From Sulfitobacter sp. M05 (GTDB lineage Bacteria; Pseudomonadota; Alphaproteobacteria; Rhodobacterales; Rhodobacteraceae), in assembly GCF_029285175.1 (NCBI RefSeq), contig NZ_JABEDH010000002.1, positions 1 through 64,000 of the forward strand: a stretch of DNA of 64,000 bases, read 5' to 3'. Positions 35,491-45,506 of the stretch are shown here, one piece after another. The notes under the pieces are model-generated. The model had not been told where the DNA came from. It did no database searches and saw only the letters and a program-made list of their open reading frames with translations. Position numbers and translations under genes: made by a program. The number at the start of each line of letters is the position of its first letter. The stretch's first letter is position 1.

Positions 35491-37347
35491 ATGGACGAAC
35501 AGAACAAAAATCTAATTCTCGCAACAGCACTCAGCTTTGTTGTGATCCTGATCTGGTTTGTCCTTTTCCCGCCGCCGGAACCCGATACCCCCATTGATGG
35601 CACGGTCCAGACCACCGAAACCGCCCCGGCTGACGCCTCGGTTCCCGTCGCTACTCCAGAAGGTACCGCGGCCTCGACAATCGGTGCCGGCCCTCAAACC
35701 CGCGTTGAAGCGCTGCAAGCTGCACCGCGCATCCGCATCGAGACCCCAAGCCTGACCGGCTCGATCTCGCTCTTGGGCGGGCGCATCGACGACCTGCAAC
35801 TCAAGGGCTACCGCACTTCAACCGACGATGACGCACCAATTGTGACAATGCTGTCTCCGCAGGGCTCACTTGATGCCTATTACGCCTTGCAGGGCTGGGC
35901 CGCAGGTGCCGGCATCGACGCCGCCGCAGTGCCCGGTCCCGACACAGAATGGACGCTCAGCTCGGGCGATACTCTGAGTGCTGGTAACCCTGTGTCCCTC
36001 AGCTGGGACAACGGTGCGGGACAGACCTTTGGCCGCACCATTTCGGTTGATGAAAACTTCATGTTTTCGCTGACGCAAACCGTAACCAATAACGGTGCCG
36101 CGCCCGTCACGCTTGCGCCTTACGGCATGATCGTCCAGCACACCCAGCCCGACGATCTGGAAAAATTCTTTATTCTACATGAAGGCGCTGTTGCAATTGC
36201 CGACGGCGAACTGTCGGAAACCGACTGGGACGACATCGCCGAAGCAGAAATGAACCCGACCTGGGGCCGTCAGGCCATCGTGCAGCAGAACGTCAACGAA
36301 GGCTGGATCGGTTTCACCGACCATTTCTGGCAGGCCATCCTGATTCCCGGCACCGGACAGACATTCGATCAGGCCCTTACCTATGACGCGCGCAGCGACA
36401 TCTACCGCGCCGTTACCCGCTTGCCGACACAAACTGTCGATGCAGGTGCGACAACAGAGGTCACAACACAGCTTTTTGCCGGTGCGAAGGAATGGCAAAT
36501 CCTGCGCGAATATGAAGACGCCGGCGTGGCGAAATTCATCGACAGCATCGACTGGGGCTGGTTCTTTTTCCTGACCAAGCCAATCTTCTGGCTGCTGCAT
36601 GAAATCAACAAACTGATCGGTAACATGGGCTGGGCGATCATCGGCCTGACCCTGATCATTAAGGCGGTCCTGTTCCCCTTGGCCTATAAATCCTACGTTT
36701 CCATGGCCAAGATGAAAGAGCTTCAGCCAGAGATGGAAAAGCTCAAGGAAGCCGCCGGCGACGACCGCCAGAAAATGCAGCAAGGCATGATGGAGCTGTA
36801 CAAGAAGAACAAGGTTAACCCCGCCGCGGGTTGTCTGCCGATTCTCTTGCAGATTCCGATCTTCTTTTCGCTCTACAAGGTGATCTTCGTCACGATCGAA
36901 CTGCGGCATGCACCATGGTTCGGCGTGTTTCAGGACCTCTCCGCGCCGGATCCGACATCGATCTTTAACTTCTACGGTTTCGCCCCTTGGGGCACACCGG
37001 AACCCGGCAGCATCATGGCGCTGGTCTTTATCGGCATCCTGCCGCTGTTGCTGGGTATCTCCATGTGGTTGCAGCAGAAACTTAATCCGGCACCCACCGA
37101 TCCGACACAGCAGATGATCTTTGCTTGGATGCCTTGGGTCTTCATGTTCATGCTGGGCAGCTTTGCCAGCGGGCTGGTGGTTTACTGGATTGCCAACAAT
37201 ACGATCACCTTTACACAGCAATATCTGATCATGCGCAGTCAGGGGTATAAACCCGATCTGATGGGCAACATCAAAGGCAGCTTTAAACGCAAGGCACCTG
37301 CCGCGGCGAACGACGCAAAAGCGCCCAAAGGCAAGAGCAAGAAGTGA
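35491..37347 (+). CDS. yidC: Membrane protein insertase YidC
   Basis: About 618 aa from ATG 35491 (a GTG four codons earlier is less likely). It has an N-terminal anchor (LILATALSFVVILIWFVLF), a large periplasmic beta domain, then the conserved five-helix insertase core with WAIIGLTLIIKAVLFPLAYKSY, the cytoplasmic MKELQPEMEKLKE loop and the NPAAGCLPILLQIPIFFSLY segment. The basic C-tail (KRKAPAAANDAKAPKGKSKK) can bind ribosomes. It inserts inner-membrane proteins alone or with SecYEG. MOSC follows with a TGATG overlap. Confidence 0.97.
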   Translation: MDEQNKNLILATALSFVVILIWFVLFPPPEPDTPIDGTVQTTETAPADASVPVATPEGTAASTIGAGPQTRVEALQAAPRIRIETPSLTGSISLLGGRIDDLQLKGYRTSTDDDAPIVTMLSPQGSLDAYYALQGWAAGAGIDAAAVPGPDTEWTLSSGDTLSAGNPVSLSWDNGAGQTFGRTISVDENFMFSLTQTVTNNGAAPVTLAPYGMIVQHTQPDDLEKFFILHEGAVAIADGELSETDWDDIAEAEMNPTWGRQAIVQQNVNEGWIGFTDHFWQAILIPGTGQTFDQALTYDARSDIYRAVTRLPTQTVDAGATTEVTTQLFAGAKEWQILREYEDAGVAKFIDSIDWGWFFFLTKPIFWLLHEINKLIGNMGWAIIGLTLIIKAVLFPLAYKSYVSMAKMKELQPEMEKLKEAAGDDRQKMQQGMMELYKKNKVNPAAGCLPILLQIPIFFSLYKVIFVTIELRHAPWFGVFQDLSAPDPTSIFNFYGFAPWGTPEPGSIMALVFIGILPLLLGISMWLQQKLNPAPTDPTQQMIFAWMPWVFMFMLGSFASGLVVYWIANNTITFTQQYLIMRSQGYKPDLMGNIKGSFKRKAPAAANDAKAPKGKSKK

Positions 37348-38084
37348 TGCAAGTTACGGCTCTTTACCGGCATCCGATCAAAAGCCATGGCCGCGAGGCC
37401 CTGGCGCGGGTACGGCTGACAGCCGGGCAGTCCATGCCAAACGATCGCCGCTGGGCGGTCGCGCATGACAATGCCAAGGCCGACGGGACAAAATGGGCCC
37501 CTTGCGCCAACTTCAGCCGGGGTGCCAAGGCACCCCAACTGGCGGCGATAAACGCAGTGCTGAACGACGAAACTGATATGGTCACGCTAACGCACCCTGA
37601 TCGTGATCCGCTGACAGTTCACCCGATGCGCGACGCAGCCGAGTTGCTCGCGTGGGTCATGCCCCTTGTGCCACAAGATCGGGCCTTGCCTGCGCGGGTT
37701 GTCGAACTTGTGGAACGTGGTTTTACGGATACCCCATATGCGTCGATTTCCCTGAACAGCGCCGCCACCCACCACGCGGTGGAAGGCCTTGCCCAATCGG
37801 AATTGTCCCCCCTGCGCTGGCGCGGAAACATCTGGTTTGATGGTGCCGCCGCATGGGACGAATTTGAGTGGATCGACCGTGATTTGCGATTGGGGGGGGC
37901 CGTTTTACGCGTCAAAGAACGCATCACGCGGTGCAAGGCCACCACTGCAAACCCCGAGACCGGCGCAATTGACGTGGATACGTTGCGTGCCCTGAACACC
38001 CTTGGCCATCAGGATTTCGGCGTTTATGTCGAAGTGATCCAAAGCGGCGATATCGCCCTTGGCGACAAACTGGAGCTTATCTGA
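37347..38084 (+). CDS. MOSC-domain protein
   Basis: About 245 aa. The N-terminal beta-barrel region reads VTALYRHPIKSHGRE, and the C-terminal MOSC core contains VKERITRCKATTANPETGAIDVD with the conserved Cys in ITRCKAT that carries sulfur in molybdenum-cofactor sulfurases and mARC/YcbX-type reductases. Lacking a ferredoxin domain, it is of the YcbX-short kind. Coupled to yidC (TGATG) and to engB (overlap at 38084). Confidence 0.88.
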   Translation: MQVTALYRHPIKSHGREALARVRLTAGQSMPNDRRWAVAHDNAKADGTKWAPCANFSRGAKAPQLAAINAVLNDETDMVTLTHPDRDPLTVHPMRDAAELLAWVMPLVPQDRALPARVVELVERGFTDTPYASISLNSAATHHAVEGLAQSELSPLRWRGNIWFDGAAAWDEFEWIDRDLRLGGAVLRVKERITRCKATTANPETGAIDVDTLRALNTLGHQDFGVYVEVIQSGDIALGDKLELI

Positions 38085-38734
38085 TGCAACTCCCCTTTCC
38101 TGTGGCCGAAGAACCAGATCCGCAAGCACTGGAAAAAGGCCGCCTGCTTTTTGCCGGCGAGACCGCCTTTGTCAAAGGTGTTGTTGCAATGGACGGCCTG
38201 CCCGATCCTGACCGGATGGAGGTATGCTTTGCCGGGCGTTCCAACGTCGGTAAATCCACTTTGATCAACGCCCTGACCGGCATGAAGGCACTGGCGCGTG
38301 CCTCCAATACCCCCGGGCGGACACAGGAAATCAATTTTTTCACCGCCGCAGATGGGCATTACCTCGTCGACCTGCCGGGCTATGGTTATGCCAATGCACC
38401 GATTCCGGTTGTTGAAAAATGGCAGCGGTTGCTGAAACAATACCTGAGCGGACGTCAGACCCTGCGTCGCGCCTTTCTGCTGATTGACGCCCGCCACGGC
38501 GTCAAAAAGGTTGATGAGGAAATTATGAGCCTGCTGGACAGTTCAGCCCTGACCTTTCAGGTGGTGCTGACCAAGGCCGACAAAGTCAAGGAAGTGGACC
38601 GCCCGAAAGTGCTGGATCAGGTACGCGACGCATTGTCAAAACACCCTGCCGCCTTCCCCGAAATCGTGGTGACATCATCGGAAAAAGGCTGGGGCATCCC
38701 AACGCTTCGTGCCATCATCGCCACACTCGAATGA
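38084..38734 (+). CDS. engB: Ribosome biogenesis GTPase YsxC/EngB
   Basis: A 216-aa TRAFAC GTPase. G1 is GRSNVGKST (about 49-57), G2 and G3 are TPGRTQ and DLPGYGYA, G4 is TKAD (about 164) and G5 lies in TSSEKGWG. It supports assembly of the large ribosomal subunit. It overlaps MOSC and argB by a few bases. Confidence 0.96.
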   Translation: MQLPFPVAEEPDPQALEKGRLLFAGETAFVKGVVAMDGLPDPDRMEVCFAGRSNVGKSTLINALTGMKALARASNTPGRTQEINFFTAADGHYLVDLPGYGYANAPIPVVEKWQRLLKQYLSGRQTLRRAFLLIDARHGVKKVDEEIMSLLDSSALTFQVVLTKADKVKEVDRPKVLDQVRDALSKHPAAFPEIVVTSSEKGWGIPTLRAIIATLE

Positions 38735-39606
38735 CCCAAGCCATGAGAACCCAAGACATGAACCGCGACTGGATTTCCACCGCACAAACCCTGTCACAGG
38801 CCCTGCCCTATTTGCAGCGCTACGCAGACGCCACCGTCGTCATCAAACTGGGCGGCCACGCCATGGGCAGCGACGCAGCGATGAATGAATTCGCCCGTGA
38901 CGTGGCTTTGATGCGGCAGGTTGGTGTGAACCCTGTTGTCGTGCATGGCGGCGGCCCGATGATCAACGATATGCTGGGCCGATTAAACATCAAATCCGAA
39001 TTTGTAGACGGCAAGCGCGTGACCGACGCCGCGACCATGGAAGTGGTCGAGATGGTGTTGAGCGGTCTGGTAAATTCCCGCATCGTTCAGGCGATTTCCG
39101 AACAGGGTGGTCGCGCGGTTGGCCTCTCGGGTAAGGATTCCGGCTTGATCATCTGTGAACCCGAAAACCCAGCGTTGGGGCTGGTGGGCAAGCCGGTCAA
39201 GATTGATCCGCGTGTCCTGCGTGATCTGGCCGAAAAAGATATCATCCCTGTGATTGCACCTTTGGGCATGGGGATGGATGGTGAGACATTCAACATCAAC
39301 GGCGACACGGCTGCGGGGGCCATTGCGGCCGCGCTACAGGCCGACCGCTTGTTACTGCTGACCGATGTGGCCGGTGTGAAGAACCCGCAAGGCGATGTGC
39401 TGACCGAGCTGACTCCAGCGCAGATCAACGACATGATTGCCGATGGCAGCATCGCCGGCGGCATGATCCCCAAGACCCAGACCGCAATCGACGCGCTGGC
39501 CGGTGGCGTGCGAGCCTCTGTGATTCTTGACGGACGCGCGCCCAACGCCTGCTTGCTGGAGCTGTTCACCGAACACGGTGCGGGCAGCATCATCCGTCAC
39601 GGATGA
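38731..39606 (+). CDS. argB: Acetylglutamate kinase
   Basis: A 291-aa amino-acid kinase fold enzyme of arginine biosynthesis, phosphorylating N-acetylglutamate. Visible are [10 protein letters not shown] (ATP/phosphate), HGGGPMI, LSGKDSG, the [14 protein letters not shown] segment and [10 protein letters not shown]. The N-terminal about 25 residues suit an arginine-regulated hexamer, but the start could be ATG 38758. ATGA overlap with engB and overlap of its stop with the next gene. Confidence 0.96.
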   Translation: MTQAMRTQDMNRDWISTAQTLSQALPYLQRYADATVVIKLGGHAMGSDAAMNEFARDVALMRQVGVNPVVVHGGGPMINDMLGRLNIKSEFVDGKRVTDAATMEVVEMVLSGLVNSRIVQAISEQGGRAVGLSGKDSGLIICEPENPALGLVGKPVKIDPRVLRDLAEKDIIPVIAPLGMGMDGETFNINGDTAAGAIAAALQADRLLLLTDVAGVKNPQGDVLTELTPAQINDMIADGSIAGGMIPKTQTAIDALAGGVRASVILDGRAPNACLLELFTEHGAGSIIRHG

Positions 39607-40256
39607 CGTTTGCGGCCCTTGAAACGGCCGCAAAGGCCCGCCACCTGACAGTGCTTGGCGGGTTTCATCCCAACGCGGATGATAACGCCCCTGACGATTG
39701 CAAAACCCTTGTATTACTGGGCCCGGACGAACCCGCTTTCTGGCCGGCCTTTACGCAGTCCCCCGAATGGCAGGACGGCGCGCCTGACCCAATGGACCGG
39801 TGGTCAATCCGGGTGATTGGTGGTTGGGCCGCTGATCTGAATGCGCTCGCACTTTATCCCTTTGGCGGCCCCCCTTTTCAGCCATTTTACACATGGGCGC
39901 TGCGCACGGGGCGCATTCACAGCGCACCAGTGCAGTTTTTGGTACATGATCAGGCCGGGCTTTTTGTGTCGTTCCGCGGGGCCCTTGCCTTGCGCGACCA
40001 CATTGAACTGCCATCTGCGCCACCATCCCCTTGCCAGACCTGTACAGCGCAGCCCTGTCGCACGGCCTGCCTGTCCGGTGCCTTAACCCCTGCGGGATAC
40101 GATGTGCCCAGCTGCAAGAGCTTTCTTGCCACCCCTCAAGGCGCGGCAAATCTGTCCACGGGATGTAACGTTCGGCGCATTTGCCCGGTGTCACAGACGT
40201 TTGCCCGTTTACCAGCACAATCCGCCTATCACATGCGCCAGTTCCAAGGAGTCTGA
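39603..40256 (+). CDS. Ferredoxin-like Cys-rich protein
   Basis: A 217-aa protein. The last 80 residues carry [13 protein letters not shown], then CKSF and CNVRRICPV, spacing that recalls 4Fe-4S cluster ligation as in QueG/ferredoxin-type tails. No ligand set of a named family is complete by eye. The N-terminal 130 residues are globular with a WGGADL-like start typical of a conserved alphaproteobacterial family of unknown function. It overlaps argB by 4 bp; sixA starts 3 bp after its stop. Confidence 0.78.
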   Translation: MTFAALETAAKARHLTVLGGFHPNADDNAPDDCKTLVLLGPDEPAFWPAFTQSPEWQDGAPDPMDRWSIRVIGGWAADLNALALYPFGGPPFQPFYTWALRTGRIHSAPVQFLVHDQAGLFVSFRGALALRDHIELPSAPPSPCQTCTAQPCRTACLSGALTPAGYDVPSCKSFLATPQGAANLSTGCNVRRICPVSQTFARLPAQSAYHMRQFQGV

Positions 40257-40258
40257 AA

Positions 40259-40750
40259 ATGAAACGCCTGATCCTGATGCGTCACGCCAAATCCGACTGG
40301 TCCGGTGGCCCCTCCAGTGACCAAGACCGTCCGCTCAACCCGCGCGGACGCAAAGCCGCAGCTGCTTTGGGAAAATGGCTTAATGAGCAACAGGTGCGAC
40401 CGGATGAAATCCTGTGCAGCTCGTCTGCGCGCACAATGGAAACCCACCAACGGCTCGACCTCAAAGACGACATCGCACCGCAACACCTGCGTGGCCTCTA
40501 CCTTGCGCCGGCGGCGGACATCCTTGCCACGTTACGCGGGGCAACGGGGGAATGTGTATTGATGATCGGACATAATCCCGGCATTGGCGAGATGGCCGAA
40601 GCGATCCTTTCAGACGCGCCAGACCACCCAAAATTCACCGCCTACCCAAGTGGCGCCACCCTGCTTGCAGAGTTTGACATCACAGACTGGACACAAGCCG
40701 GCTGGGGAAATGCAAACGCGCGACACTTCACAGTGCCGCGCGATCTTTGA
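40259..40750 (+). CDS. sixA: SixA-family phosphohistidine phosphatase
   Basis: A 163-aa protein from ATG 40259 (AAGGAG 8 bases upstream; the open frame reaches 40181). RHAKSDW (histidine phosphatase RHG-like loop with catalytic His), a second His in GHNPG and R in SSSARTMETHQ define the SixA branch, which dephosphorylates phosphohistidines. Last plus-strand gene before the terminator at 40759-40776. Confidence 0.9.
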   Translation: MKRLILMRHAKSDWSGGPSSDQDRPLNPRGRKAAAALGKWLNEQQVRPDEILCSSSARTMETHQRLDLKDDIAPQHLRGLYLAPAADILATLRGATGECVLMIGHNPGIGEMAEAILSDAPDHPKFTAYPSGATLLAEFDITDWTQAGWGNANARHFTVPRDL

Positions 40751-40758
40751 TGCCATAA

Positions 40759-40776
40759 GGCGGGGATCACCCCGCC
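40759..40776. terminator. Bidirectional hairpin between sixA and aapP
   Basis: GGCGGGG (40759-40765), loop ATCA and CCCCGCC (40770-40776) form a perfect 7-bp stem in the 32-bp gap between two convergent genes. The flanking T-run is short on both sides. Confidence 0.55.
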
Positions 40777-40782
40777 ATTGCT

Positions 40783-41550
40783 TCAGTGACCCAGAATCTG
40801 GCTCAGGAACAACTGAGTCCGTGGGGACTGCGGGTTGTTAAAGAACTCTTCCGGTTCGTTCTGCTCCACGATCTGACCTTCATCCATAAAGATCACGCGG
40901 TTCGCCACCTGACGGGCAAAACCCATCTCGTGGGTCACGCACAGCATGGTCATGCCTTCCTCGGCAAGCTCGATCATCGTGTCCAGAACCTCTTTGATCA
41001 TCTCTGGGTCCAGAGCCGATGTCGGTTCGTCAAACAACATGATCCGCGGCTTCATGCACAAGGAGCGCGCAATCGCCACACGCTGCTGCTGACCACCGGA
41101 CATCTGGCCGGGGTACTTGTTCGCCTGATCTGGAATTTTTACCTTTTCAAGGTAATGCATCGCCACTTCTTCGGCTTCTTTCTTGGGTGTCTTGCGCACC
41201 CAGATCGGCGCCAGCGTCAGATTTTCAAGGATCGTCAGATGCGGGAACAAGTTGAAGTGCTGAAAACACATGCCAACTTCCGACCGAATCTTGTCGATGT
41301 TCTTGAGGTCGGAGGACAGCAGTGTGCCGTCAACCTCGATCGACCCTTTCTGATGCTCTTCCAAGGCGTTGATACACCGGATCAGCGTTGATTTCCCCGA
41401 CCCCGAAGGCCCGCAAATCACAATCCGCTCACCTTGGTAAACCGTCAGGTCAATGTCACGCAGCACGTGGAAAGACCCGTACCATTTGTTCATGTTCTGG
41501 ATCGAAATCGCGACTTCGTCCGATACTTTCATCATTGCAGTTTCGGCCAT
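40783..41550 (-). CDS. aapP: Amino-acid ABC transporter ATP-binding protein
   Basis: A 255-aa ABC ATPase. Walker [10 protein letters not shown] (about 51-59), the signature LSGGQ-like [15 protein letters not shown], Walker [16 protein letters not shown] and the H-loop [10 protein letters not shown]. It follows the two permeases and drives general L-amino-acid uptake (AapJQMP type in Rhizobiales/Rhodobacterales). Last gene of the operon. Confidence 0.93.
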   Translation of the reverse strand: MAETAMMKVSDEVAISIQNMNKWYGSFHVLRDIDLTVYQGERIVICGPSGSGKSTLIRCINALEEHQKGSIEVDGTLLSSDLKNIDKIRSEVGMCFQHFNLFPHLTILENLTLAPIWVRKTPKKEAEEVAMHYLEKVKIPDQANKYPGQMSGGQQQRVAIARSLCMKPRIMLFDEPTSALDPEMIKEVLDTMIELAEEGMTMLCVTHEMGFARQVANRVIFMDEGQIVEQNEPEEFFNNPQSPRTQLFLSQILGH

Positions 41551-41601
41551 TTTTCAGCCTCCCTTTATTTTTACGCCAATGCTTCGCTATTCAAGCGCGG
41601 C

Positions 41602-42900
41602 TTAACGGTGATCTGTCGCAAGACGGCGTTCCAGCCACTGCGAATATTGTGAAATGCCGTAGCAGACGACAAAGAAGACAGCACAGGCAAACAGGAACAA
41701 TTCCCAGTACAAGCCAGCCCAGTCGGTTGAGGCAAGGATCGGTCCGCGAATCATGCCGATGATGTCAAACATCGAAATAACCGAAACCAGCGTGGTGTCC
41801 TTGAACAGGCCCACCGCGATATTCACGATCCCCGGAATGGAAATCTTGAGCGCCTGCGGCAGGATGATCAATCGCATCGCCTGCGCATAATCCAGGCCCA
41901 GAGAATCTGCCGCCTCGAATTGCCCCTTTGGCAGGGCAGCAAGACCACCGCGGATCACCTCGGCGATATACGCCGACGAGAACATCGTGATCATGATCAC
42001 AACGCGAATGAACAGATCAACCGTGCGCTCGGGCGGGAAGAAGTAGGACAACATCACGCTTGCCACAAACAGCAGGGTGATCAGTGGCACACCGCGAATA
42101 AACTCGATGAAGATCACACAAAGGTATTTGATCAGCGGCATCGAGGATTGCCGCCCAAGCGCCAGTGCGATGCCCAACGGCAAGGAAAGCGACACACAGG
42201 TCACCCCCAGCATCATGTTCAGCATGTAACCGCCCAGATCGCGAGAGGGCACAGAAGACAGGAATGGCTCTTCCGGTGCCAGAGTGGGAACGATGAATCC
42301 TGAAACCCACCAGGTCGCCAATGCCGCCGCGATGCCCCCAAAGAACCCGATTGCAAAGCTCCGGGTTACGAAACGGGCATAGACAAAGTAACCGACCACA
42401 AATCCGACCAAAGCAAAGATCGGTGTCCAGATGGTTCCGCCCCAGATCAGCCAAAAGGCAACAAAAGGAAACAGGGCCGTCACGATCAACAGTTTGCGCG
42501 GCAGATCAAAGAACAACACCGGCGCAATCGCCACCAGCATCAGAATAAACGCCAGCGTTGGGCGCCAGTATTCATCCGCCGGATAGCTATAGCCAAAGAT
42601 TAATTGGTCCCAACGATCTGCCAGCACCGCAAAACAGGCCCCTTTGGTCCCATTCAGAATTTCACGGCATTCCGACAGGCTGCCGGCGTTCCACACGCCG
42701 TTCAATATCCATGGCACGGTGGCCGACAGGATAAGGTAAATGGCAAACAAGGCGACCAAAGTCAGAGCCCCGTTCGCAGGTGTTGCAAAAAGGTTCTCAC
42801 GCCCCCACCGCAACGGCCCCGAGGCGGTCATTGGCGGCGCGGATTGTGGAATGGTTTCGGTGCGAACAAAGGACACGGAATGTGCATGTAGGTCTGACAT
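41602..42900 (-). CDS. aapM: Amino-acid ABC transporter permease
   Basis: A 432-aa inner-membrane protein with about 8 or more hydrophobic segments. The family EAA motif is present as EVIRGGLAALPKGQFEAADSLGL, and the HisM/AapM N-terminal extension (residues 1-110) is long, as usual for AapM. It pairs with AapQ upstream to form the channel. There is 1 bp between aapQ and this gene. Confidence 0.92.
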   Translation of the reverse strand: MSDLHAHSVSFVRTETIPQSAPPMTASGPLRWGRENLFATPANGALTLVALFAIYLILSATVPWILNGVWNAGSLSECREILNGTKGACFAVLADRWDQLIFGYSYPADEYWRPTLAFILMLVAIAPVLFFDLPRKLLIVTALFPFVAFWLIWGGTIWTPIFALVGFVVGYFVYARFVTRSFAIGFFGGIAAALATWWVSGFIVPTLAPEEPFLSSVPSRDLGGYMLNMMLGVTCVSLSLPLGIALALGRQSSMPLIKYLCVIFIEFIRGVPLITLLFVASVMLSYFFPPERTVDLFIRVVIMITMFSSAYIAEVIRGGLAALPKGQFEAADSLGLDYAQAMRLIILPQALKISIPGIVNIAVGLFKDTTLVSVISMFDIIGMIRGPILASTDWAGLYWELFLFACAVFFVVCYGISQYSQWLERRLATDHR

Positions 42901-42901
42901 C

Positions 42902-44146
42902 TCAGCGCTCCTTCAATTTCATGGCGTTGTTATAGACGTTCATCCCCATCGAAATCAGCAGCGAGATGATCAGGTAGAATGCCATCAACAGCAGGACACA
43001 TTCGATTGCGCGCCCCGTCTGGTTCAGAGTGATCCCGCCCAATGTCGCGGTGATGTCGGCATAGCCCACAACAATCGCCAACGAAGAGTTCTTGGTGATG
43101 TTAAGGTATTGCGAAATCAGCGGCGGGATGATGACCCGCAAGGCCTGAGGCAAGACAACCAGGCTCATCGTGCGCCCCGGACGCAGCCCCAATGCGGATG
43201 CCGCTTCGGTCTGGCCTTTGGAAACCGCCTGAATACCCGCGCGGACGTTTTCAGCAATGAAAGCACCGGTATAGATCGACAGGGCAAACCACAGCGCAAT
43301 CAGCGGCGCACCGATCTGAAGCCCGCCACGCAGGTTAAACCGGTTGGCAAGCGGATCAGGCATATCCCAAGACAGGCCAAGGATGAACAGAACAATGGCT
43401 ACCGGCACAAACCAGATGGCAAGGTTCAGGTACATTGTATTCGGACGCACCCCTGTTTCGGCCTGTTTCGCATTTGCGCTGGCAGTGACAAATCGCGCTG
43501 CGAAAAACGACGCGACAAGCACCCCAATAACCAGCAACCAGTTCAGGCCACTGCCCTCTTCCCCACCAAACCCGCTGGTGAAAAACGGCGCAGGCACATA
43601 AATGCCGCGGTTGGTAAAGGCGAATAGACCGCCAATCAGTTCCCGCTCCGGCTCGGCACCCAGATAGAGTTTTGGGCCGGGCATCACAGCCGTCATGATT
43701 GTGAAAATGATGATGATCCAGATCAACACGGGGATGTTACGGAAAATCTCGACATAGAAGGCCATCAGTTTTCTGACCAGCCAGTTGTTTGAAAGGCGCA
43801 GAACGCCCGCAATCACACCAAAAACGGTTGCGGTGATACATCCCAAAACAGCGACCAGAAGTGTGTTCAGAATACCGACAAATGCCGCCCGCAGGTTGCT
43901 TGACTGACTGTTGTAGTCGATCAAAGTCTGGTTCAGGTCATACCCGGCCGGCGTTCCCAGGAACGCATAAGAAATATTAAGCCCTGCAATACGCAGGTTT
44001 TCCGCCAGATTTGAATAAAGTTGAAAGATGGCTAACGCTAAAATGATGGCCGCAATAGCCTGTAGCGTCAGCGACCGATACCGTGAATCATTCAACAGCA
44101 TAGATAGCCGGAATGTACCCCCTTGAGGGTCAGTAGTTGTCGACAT
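42902..44146 (-). CDS. aapQ: Amino-acid ABC transporter permease
   Basis: A 414-aa membrane protein with about 8 hydrophobic segments. The EAA loop reads ENVRAGIQAVSKGQTEAASALGL. It heads the membrane part of the operon and follows the binding-protein gene after 137 bp that hold a stable hairpin. Confidence 0.92.
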   Translation of the reverse strand: MSTTTDPQGGTFRLSMLLNDSRYRSLTLQAIAAIILALAIFQLYSNLAENLRIAGLNISYAFLGTPAGYDLNQTLIDYNSQSSNLRAAFVGILNTLLVAVLGCITATVFGVIAGVLRLSNNWLVRKLMAFYVEIFRNIPVLIWIIIIFTIMTAVMPGPKLYLGAEPERELIGGLFAFTNRGIYVPAPFFTSGFGGEEGSGLNWLLVIGVLVASFFAARFVTASANAKQAETGVRPNTMYLNLAIWFVPVAIVLFILGLSWDMPDPLANRFNLRGGLQIGAPLIALWFALSIYTGAFIAENVRAGIQAVSKGQTEAASALGLRPGRTMSLVVLPQALRVIIPPLISQYLNITKNSSLAIVVGYADITATLGGITLNQTGRAIECVLLLMAFYLIISLLISMGMNVYNNAMKLKER

Positions 44147-44243
44147 CAGAGTTTTCCCCGTAAGTCCTGGCCGTTGATTTTTATCAGCGCGTTAACCGCG
44201 CCCGTGCCAGGTGTGTTTGTTGGTCGCCCAAAGCAAAGTTGCA

Positions 44244-44273
44244 CAAAGGGCGCGGTATGATCCGCGCCCTTTG
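44244..44273. promoter_or_regulatory. 12-bp hairpin between aapJ and aapQ
   Basis: CAAAGGGCGCGG (44244-44255), loop TATGAT, and CCGCGCCCTTTG (44262-44273) form a perfect stem on the minus-strand message after the aapJ stop, with no U-run. In binding-protein operons such hairpins stabilise the upstream mRNA and lower expression of the permease genes; that role is inferred. Confidence 0.65.
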
Positions 44274-44283
44274 GCCGTCGTAT

Positions 44284-45300
44284 TTAGCGGAACGGTGGGC
44301 TGTACAGCAGGCCGCCGTCTGTCCACTGTGCGTTCAGACCACGGGCCAGACCGATTGGTGTGTCTTCGCCGATGTTCTTCGCAAAGATTTCACCATAGTT
44401 GCCCTGTGTCTCGATTGCGCGCTTGGCCCAATCTGCGTCCAGACCCAGCATCTCGCCCAGTGTACCTTCGCTGCCCAACAGGCGCGCGATTTCTGGGTTT
44501 GTTGTGGATGTGGTCATTTCGGTCACGTTGGCAGAGGACACGCCCAGCTCTTCAGCTGTGATCAGCGCGTTCAATGTCCAGCGGACAATGTCACCCCATT
44601 CGTTATCGCCGTGGCGAACCAGCGGGCCCAGTGGCTCCTTCGAGATGATTTCCGGCAGCAGCGTGTGATCGCCGGGGTTCTCGAATGTTGCACGTGTGGA
44701 CGCCAGACCAGATGCGTCTGTTGTGTAGGTGTCACAAGCGCCGGCAAGGTACTGCTGTGTGCCTTCCGCGTTTGTTTCGATTGGCACTGGCTCATAGCTG
44801 ATGTTGTTGGCACGGAAGAAATCCGCGAGGTTCAGCTCGGTTGTTGTACCGGTCTGGATACAAACGGTCGCGCCGTCCAGATCCTTGGCCGAAGAAACAC
44901 CCAGTTCCTTTGGAACCATGAAGCCCTGGCCATCATAATAGTTAACGCCAACAAAGTCGAACTTCAGATCGACGTCGCGTGAAAGTGTCCATGTGGTGTT
45001 ACGGGCCAACATGTCGATTTCACCAGAAGCCAGCGCGGTAAAGCGTGTCTTGCCGGTTGTTGGAACGAATTCAACAGCTGTTGCGTCGCCAAGAACGGCG
45101 GCTGCAACCGCGCGGCATACCGCAACGTCAAAGCCTTTCCATTCGCCATTGGCATCGGGTGCAGCAAAGCCGGCCAAACCGGTTGTCACACCGCAGTTCA
45201 GCTTGCCACGTGCTTTTACGTCGTCAAGCGTCCCGGCAGCAGCAGCGCCAGCTGCCAGAGCGGCGACTGTCATTGCGCCGAAAAGTACAGATTTATTCAT
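44284..45300 (-). CDS. aapJ: Periplasmic general L-amino-acid binding protein
   Basis: About 338 aa from ATG 45300 with GAGG upstream (a longer frame reaches 45378). A Sec signal peptide is clear: MNKSVLFGAMTVAALAAGAAAA with cleavage before AGTLDD. The mature protein has the type-II solute-binding pattern GKLNCGVTTGLAGFAAPDANG, WKGFDVAVCRAVA and a FFRANNISYEP segment, as in AapJ. It captures L-amino acids for the AapQMP channel and is first gene of the operon, with a 206-bp promoter region (45301-45506) upstream. Confidence 0.95.
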   Translation of the reverse strand: MNKSVLFGAMTVAALAAGAAAAGTLDDVKARGKLNCGVTTGLAGFAAPDANGEWKGFDVAVCRAVAAAVLGDATAVEFVPTTGKTRFTALASGEIDMLARNTTWTLSRDVDLKFDFVGVNYYDGQGFMVPKELGVSSAKDLDGATVCIQTGTTTELNLADFFRANNISYEPVPIETNAEGTQQYLAGACDTYTTDASGLASTRATFENPGDHTLLPEIISKEPLGPLVRHGDNEWGDIVRWTLNALITAEELGVSSANVTEMTTSTTNPEIARLLGSEGTLGEMLGLDADWAKRAIETQGNYGEIFAKNIGEDTPIGLARGLNAQWTDGGLLYSPPFR

Positions 45301-45506
45301 TGTTACCTCTTCCTGATAATCCGCCACGTTGATGGGCGGTTGATCCGATACCTTTGGGTACCGGAGGCGATACATCACGGATTTATCCGATCAGTGGCAA
45401 GTAGTGTGATCGGATTCCAGTTTGAAGGTCAAGGGATTCCGCCAAAGAATTAGGCAATTACACCCCATGTTTCCGGGCAATGCGTGATCCTGCGGCAAGC
45501 AGACGA